A stretch of DNA of 64,000 nucleotides, taken from assembly GCF_018143015.1 (NCBI RefSeq), contig NC_054755.1, positions 13,030,624-13,094,623 on the forward strand. Direction: 5' to 3'. This DNA comes from Lytechinus variegatus (Eukaryota; Echinodermata; Echinoidea; Temnopleuroida; Toxopneustidae). The position numbers and the translations under genes were made by a program. The notes beneath the pieces are model-generated. The model was not told the DNA's origin and made no database searches. It worked only from the letters and a program-made list of their open reading frames with translations. Positions 59,158 to 64,000 of the stretch are shown piece after piece; position 1 is the first letter of the stretch, and every line of letters starts with the position of its first letter.

Positions 59158-59441
59158 GCTTGTTTATTTGGTTTTTTTTTCATGTCAAATATTTTCTTGA
59201 AGAAATTCCCCCATTGTGCTTCCACGTTTGTAACCCTCGCCGCAACTGCACTGGCAAGGTGGTTCCATGACATGCTTATATAATACAAAATTGAAATTAT
59301 AATTTCAATTTTGTTTTATATAAGCATGTCATGGAACCACCTTGCCAGTGCAGTTGCGGCGAGGGTTACAAACGTGGAAGCACAATGGGGGAATTTCTTC
59401 AAGAAAATATTTGACATGAAAAAAACCCCAAATAAACAAGC
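59158..59441. repeat. 284-bp near-perfect palindrome without spacer
   Basis: Arms 59,158-59,299 and 59,300-59,441 are equal in length (142 bp) and differ at about three positions by eye (two in the T-run, one at TATAATACAA/TATAAAACAA). The centre is AAATTATAATTT. Each arm reads outward as an open frame including MSWNHLASAVAARVTNVEAQ, so one possible coding fragment is present twice head to head. It may be a recent inverted duplication, a hairpin-RNA source, or an assembly artefact. Confidence 0.95.
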
Positions 59442-60417
59442 CTAAATAAAAAGAAGAGACGGGGTTTAATCCGTGCCAAAAACTGGCCATTAGAGATGGG
59501 GCGATGGGGGGGGGGGTCCACTTTAGAATGTGCTCACTTATTGCCCAAATTCCAAGAGGAGTGCACATGAGGGGCCACTACTCATCACGGCTTTGTGCCT
59601 TAATTGGGACACGTTCATACCACCTGTATCCCTTAATCCATACCTCAGTCACCAATCATTTATATTTATTCATCTTTGAGCACCTGGCCATTTTCTTTCT
59701 ATCTCTCTCTCATCAAATGTAACCCCCCCAAAAAAAAAAAATGCTTTATCCTTTTATCGCTTTCATTATCTCCCTCCCTCCGAGATTAGGCCACTATCAT
59801 TCACGAAATTTATCTAACCAATTCTCTATACATCTCTCTATCTCTGTTAATGACTCCTTCACATTTAAACTTTTTCATTTCTCAACTCCCATTCTAATTC
59901 ACCTCGCCCCCGCTTTCTCACTATTATACAGTGTAATCTTTGCATCTCTACATAGATCTATCTCATTTTCATTTCTCGCCCTCAATCAATTACTTTCCAA
60001 ATTTGACGATTCATGGGACAATATTTAGAGTTTATAAAAATAATCCTACAATATTCTACAAATATTAATTACTATTTTTAGTATTGGGAAACAAGTGTGT
60101 TCTGAGGGGCAAATCATATTTTGACCAGACCCACCCCCCCCCCCCCCCCGATTCAATAAAAGCAACAAAGAGATGAAGTAAAAAGAATGACATTTTATGT
60201 AAATTTATTACTTTAAAAATAAATACACACTAGAAATTTGTGAAACAATTTTATCTTGTCACCTGTCCTATGACTTTATAAACATGATTAAAAGTGGAAC
60301 ATGGATTTAAATAAAATGTATTTTTCATATCATTATATATTACATTATTCATAGATATTTCCACTTAAAAGAGATGAAGATTTCTGTAATATCATGAAGA
60401 GGAACTCACAGTGTTGT
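59442..60417. other. Intergenic, no gene
   Basis: Contains a G-run (59,506-59,516), a C-run (60,133-60,149) and TC-rich sequence. The frame at 59,741-60,028 is Leu/Ser-rich without a motif. AATAAA on the minus strand at 60,206-60,211 could serve the minus-strand transcript suggested by the exon-like segments further along. Confidence 0.45.
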
Positions 60418-60525
60418 AATTTATTCTTCTCCTTTTCTCCTCTTCCACCCCTCTTCTTTCTTCTTCTCTTCCTCCCCTCTTCTTTTTCTTCTTCTCTTCC
60501 TCCTTTTTGGTTGTCTTCTTTTCTA
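60418..60525 (+). repeat. CTT/CCTCTTC pyrimidine microsatellite
   Basis: Imperfect TTCTTC and CTCTTCCTCC units over about 105 bp. Confidence 0.85.
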
Positions 60526-60718
60526 CCTATTGTTCATTTGTATTATTATGACCTATCATCATTAACATTATAATAATTTTATGATAATCATAAAATATAT
60601 CCACAATGTCAATATAATGATTATTATCTTTGAAAAAATGAAAATTAGTACTTTTCTTAATTTTCAAATTTTTAAACCGTTTTTAGGATACTTGAGGGTG
60701 AACAGTAATATAATTTAG

Positions 60719-60783
60719 TTCCCTTGCCAGGTGCTACCAGGTCCATGACGTCACCTCTTCAACAGTCTTGAGTCTTGAACAAT
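60719..60783 (-). ncRNA. Exon-like segment of a putative minus-strand non-coding transcript (3' part)
   Basis: On the minus strand an acceptor (TTCTTATTTCAG) precedes ATTGTTCAAGACTCAAGACT at 60,783 and lower coordinates. Frames close quickly. The 3' boundary is not visible, and 60,719 is only a lower estimate. A palindromic CRE (TGACGTCA, 60,745-60,752) lies within it. Linked to 61,617-61,761 by splice signals alone. Confidence 0.25.
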
Positions 60784-61616
60784 CTGAAATAAGAAGAATC
60801 AGTGAAAACAACTTTAGCAACTCAACTTGATAACAGTAAAGTGTTCACATACATTTACATGTATGATGTATCTCTAAAAGATTATGAAAGAGCCTTTTGA
60901 GATTGCAATCACAGACATAATTGAAAAAAATATAGAATGTTAAATAAAACTTGGGTAAATAGCTTTCGAATATCATTTTTTATATACTTATAATTAAAGT
61001 CAGAATATATTTAATTTCAATCAAGTCATTTGTGAAAATTTTCATATGTGGTGTTACTTGAAAATGAAAATATACCCTTCTACTACTACTATTTATTCTT
61101 AAATGCACTTAAATTGCGTTTATGCTTGTAAGCTCTCATTGTTAGCCTCTTTGTTGAGATTCTAATAAAAAATATAAATCAACTGAATCTGAATCTCTTG
61201 CAAAAGTTAAGTGGAAAATAATTGTTACAATAGTATGGATCCAATAGCCTTCCTAGATTTTGTTTTCACTTTGACGAGTTGCATTGTTGCTCTTACATAT
61301 TTTTGTGAATGCATTCCATAATAATATCATTAATTGAAATATTAAGAGGGCTCAGTTGCCAATTGAAACTTGAATTTCTATAAAAAAATCACGAGATTGA
61401 TATTATGCATTTTTGTGAGTAAAATTAAGATGTATTTATTACAAGATGTGGATGAATTTTAAGAGATTCCTATTTGAAAATTACTAGAACAGGACATCAC
61501 ATTTGCAACTGCTCTTAAGAATAATAAATTAGACAAGAATAAATATTACCGTACAGTAGTATACTTGTATTTACAAGTAGAATGTTCAATAAACACAACT
61601 TTATATAATGACTCAC

Positions 61617-61761
61617 CTTCATACTAGAAGCTTGACCCCCTGATCCAAAGAGAAATTTCTTATTCTATCGCAGACAGTGGTAGAGTGTCTGGACTTTCCT
61701 CTCCTTCCAGTTGCTGTGCCCCTTTCTCTCTTTACCTCTTCTCACCGTTTGTGTGGGTCAC
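61617..61761 (-). ncRNA. Exon-like segment of a putative minus-strand non-coding transcript
   Basis: A 145-nt minus-strand segment is bounded by an acceptor (CACTTTTTAACAG|GTGACC) and a strong donor (ATGAAG|GTGAGT). All three frames contain stops, so it would be a UTR or lncRNA exon. A possible upstream exon ends at the donor GAAG|GTAAAG near 62,833. The evidence is splice-site strength only. Confidence 0.3.
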
Positions 61762-63000
61762 CTGTTAAAAAGTGAATACCAAATTTTTCATATAGTAACA
61801 GATGAGAATGAATTCATATTTACATTTTGTATAAACAACAACTGAAGTCCCTTCTTTAAAAAATATATTTTTATCATTACAGATTTTGTCAAATATATTT
61901 GACAGGGGTGTTGGTACAGTTATACAGAATATTTTATTTTAAGGCAAATGAGGTCTAGTCTTTCAAACTTGAAATGGTTTGATGAACATACTAAGAATCG
62001 GGATTCAAATTTGAACCTTACGGGTTGGTACAATAAGGGGTGCTAATGAGAGCAATTATACCCATTTGTGCACCTTTATGGGTGTATCATAAGTTATATT
62101 AATCATCATATAGGGCGCAGATTTGAACCATATAATAGAGGTTAAAAATTTGAACATCTTTAATCTTTAAGTATTGTGCACCTTAAAAGGTTGAATGTTG
62201 CCCCTTTTATTGAGCAAACGAACTTTATGGGTGCAAACAATAACAAAGCAACTTTTTTTAACCTTTTATCACTTACTAAGGAAAGCACAAGTAATTCATT
62301 TAGCCTCTTTTTTATGTTAGAAAAATGATTTACACACTCAATGTTTGAATACTTCTAGTGAAGATAGGTTTTGATAAGTAATTGTAGGCCCTATAATTCT
62401 ATTATTCATACAATTAGGGATTTTCTTTACTTCAAATTGCCAGTTTTTGTTTTCTAAAAAAGCACCCCTCTAGTAACTGATCTAAAAGAAATCCTCTTTA
62501 CAGTAAATAGGTAAAAGGAATAGAATATACTATGAGGAGTTCTTAATAACAGTCATCAAGAGAATTTCATTTGTCATGGTTATTTTTATTCACAGATCAG
62601 AAACCAAATCCTGTAGTTACCAGTAACTGAAATGCCTTTTCTCCAAGCATATTATTTGTGCACTGATTTGAAAATTAATAGAAATTAATCCATCATAGAT
62701 GTACATTAATATCTTTATTAGATATTAACATACAACATAGTCATCAGTTTTTCGTGAAGTTACATGTCTTTTCAGTTCAGTGTTTAACTTAATTAGTTCA
62801 GCGTGTAATTCTCCCCCCCCTTCTTTACCTTCCTGTTCAGTAGTCTCCATTCTTCATTAACACAGAGGGTGACCCAGGATTTTCTAAATTATTTTATCAC
62901 CTTTATTACACACCAATCACTTTGTTGTTTTTTCTGAACGAAGAGGGAACCCCCCCCCCCTCGCTGCTAGGGTCTTATACTCTACACATGTTATTGAAGT
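61762..63000. other. Intergenic or intronic, no coding exon seen
   Basis: AT-rich. TTTATGGGTG occurs twice (about 62,085 and 62,225), and C-runs lie at 62,812-62,820 and 62,950-62,960. No frame of interest. Confidence 0.45.
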
Positions 63001-63009
63001 GCACATCTA

Positions 63010-63990
63010 CCAACTAATAAATCATCTAGGCCTCTACTCCTGGCACTAGAAACTAATATCATATTAGAGCTAGACACCCTATTCCATAGCTCTATCAAAA
63101 ACCCAGGGGGCTCCATCACCGTAGCGTCGGCAGCGGAGGACTCGTCTCCCAAAGGTCTAAGTTATAACCTACACATATACTAGATTGTATTTGAATTTTG
63201 ATGTCAGAGTTAAAAAGTCAGGCTAAAGATTAGACATAGAATAGATCTAAAGTAACTTTTGTAGTTCTAGTAGATCTATAATGTTACTTGTTTCATATAA
63301 ATGATATATAGGCCCCACAAATGATTAGTTTGCTAATGATGTAAACACAATTTTGGGGCCCTGAGCTAGATCTATTCTAGATCTCTTGTATTGCTAAACT
63401 AGATTAGGTCTCGATTTTGATCTATTAATAAAAATATGAATGGAAGGAGCCCCAGCCAGACTCAGTCCAGGGGCAGGGCTGCACTACCTCATTCACTGGC
63501 CAGGACCAAGGCCCAAACCAGGGTAGGCCTAGACTAGAGTCTAAACTAAATTGTAGGGCCAGCTCAGCTCACCTAAGTAACTAAGACAAGTTTAACTTAG
63601 ATTTTTTAGAGCTAGACTAAGTCTAAATTAGACCCTAGACTTGATCTAGTCCTAGATAGAAAACTTGATAACAATAGATCTAGATCTAGACTAGCACTTA
63701 ATAAAGGGGCCAAGCTTTTACTTGCTAGGGCCTGGCCCTGCATTGACACTGACAGTGACATGCCTAAATGTAAGGTTTTTTTTTAATCTCCAAACATAGG
63801 CTCAGCACAACTAATTATTTAGGCCTGCACGGGGTAGGCCCTCACGGTGAGTGACAGAGCTATTTTGTATAGACTCTAGAGTGTCTAGTCTAGACTTCTA
63901 GTCTAATCTTAGACAGTTCGGCTCTAAGTCTAACGTTAGACTAGGCCTAACGAGTAATGTTAACATAGGCCTAGATCTTTCCAGGAAGAA
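63010..63990. repeat. CTAG/AGATCT-enriched region
   Basis: By hand count about two dozen CTAG tetranucleotides occur in about 970 bp (for example TCTAGATCTAGACTAG near 63,679 and GTGTCTAGTCTAGACTTCTA near 63,882), where three or four would be expected at this composition. There is no fixed period. A GC-rich block (63,115-63,155) with GTCGGCAGCGGAGG lies at its left. Confidence 0.6.
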
Positions 63991-64000
63991 CAGTGATGCT

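Overview
The window reads as animal nuclear DNA, most likely sea urchin (echinoid echinoderm). It is AT-rich and almost gene-free over long stretches. It is full of short terminal-inverted-repeat elements, microsatellites and homopolymer runs, and carries the scattered 'GGCCTA' words common in echinoid DNA. The one confident gene encodes a Zic/Odd-paired zinc-finger transcription factor whose fifth finger and C-terminus are of invertebrate type. Placement as an echinoid rests on sequence texture and remembered repeat families, not on a search.

Layout. Positions 1-17,150 are upstream intergenic DNA with at least six small inverted-repeat elements, three copies of one older dispersed repeat, a degenerate methyltransferase-like fragment, a tRNA-like/SINE-head sequence and microsatellites. 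Positions 17,152-17,494 are the probable Zic promoter and 5' UTR (NRF1-like and two CCAAT boxes). Positions 17,495-18,683 are Zic coding exon 1 (N-terminus, ZOC-like motif, fingers 1-3). A 21.3-kb phase-1 intron (18,684-40,011) follows, and 40,012-40,559 is coding exon 2 (fingers 4-5, Gly/Ser-rich tail, EWYV motif). Joined, they give a 578-residue protein.

The intron is the most interesting part. It holds a 5.5-kb element bounded by 27-bp perfect inverted repeats with a possible ATTT target duplication, and inside it an orphan exon-like segment. It also holds a 209-bp tandem duplication, a MITE inserted in a trinucleotide microsatellite, a K50-homeodomain (Otx-type) site cluster, a perfect Fox palindrome and a degenerate tandem array of TCF-like motifs. 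These are candidate cis-regulatory material for a developmental gene, but that is inference.

Downstream (40,560-64,000) come a probable long 3' UTR, a fold-back element of TTCGGAATnACGAA-type repeats, two TTAA-flanked MITEs, three copies of a CACTGTTA-ended MITE, a pair of ~195-bp inverted arms, a homeodomain-site-rich block near 54.5 kb, a tandem repeat carrying RFX X-boxes about every 160 bp, a 284-bp near-perfect palindrome at 59.3 kb, exon-like minus-strand non-coding segments at 60.8-61.8 kb, and a CTAG-enriched terminal kilobase. No rRNA genes, CRISPR arrays or bacterial-type operons are present, and no second protein-coding gene can be supported.
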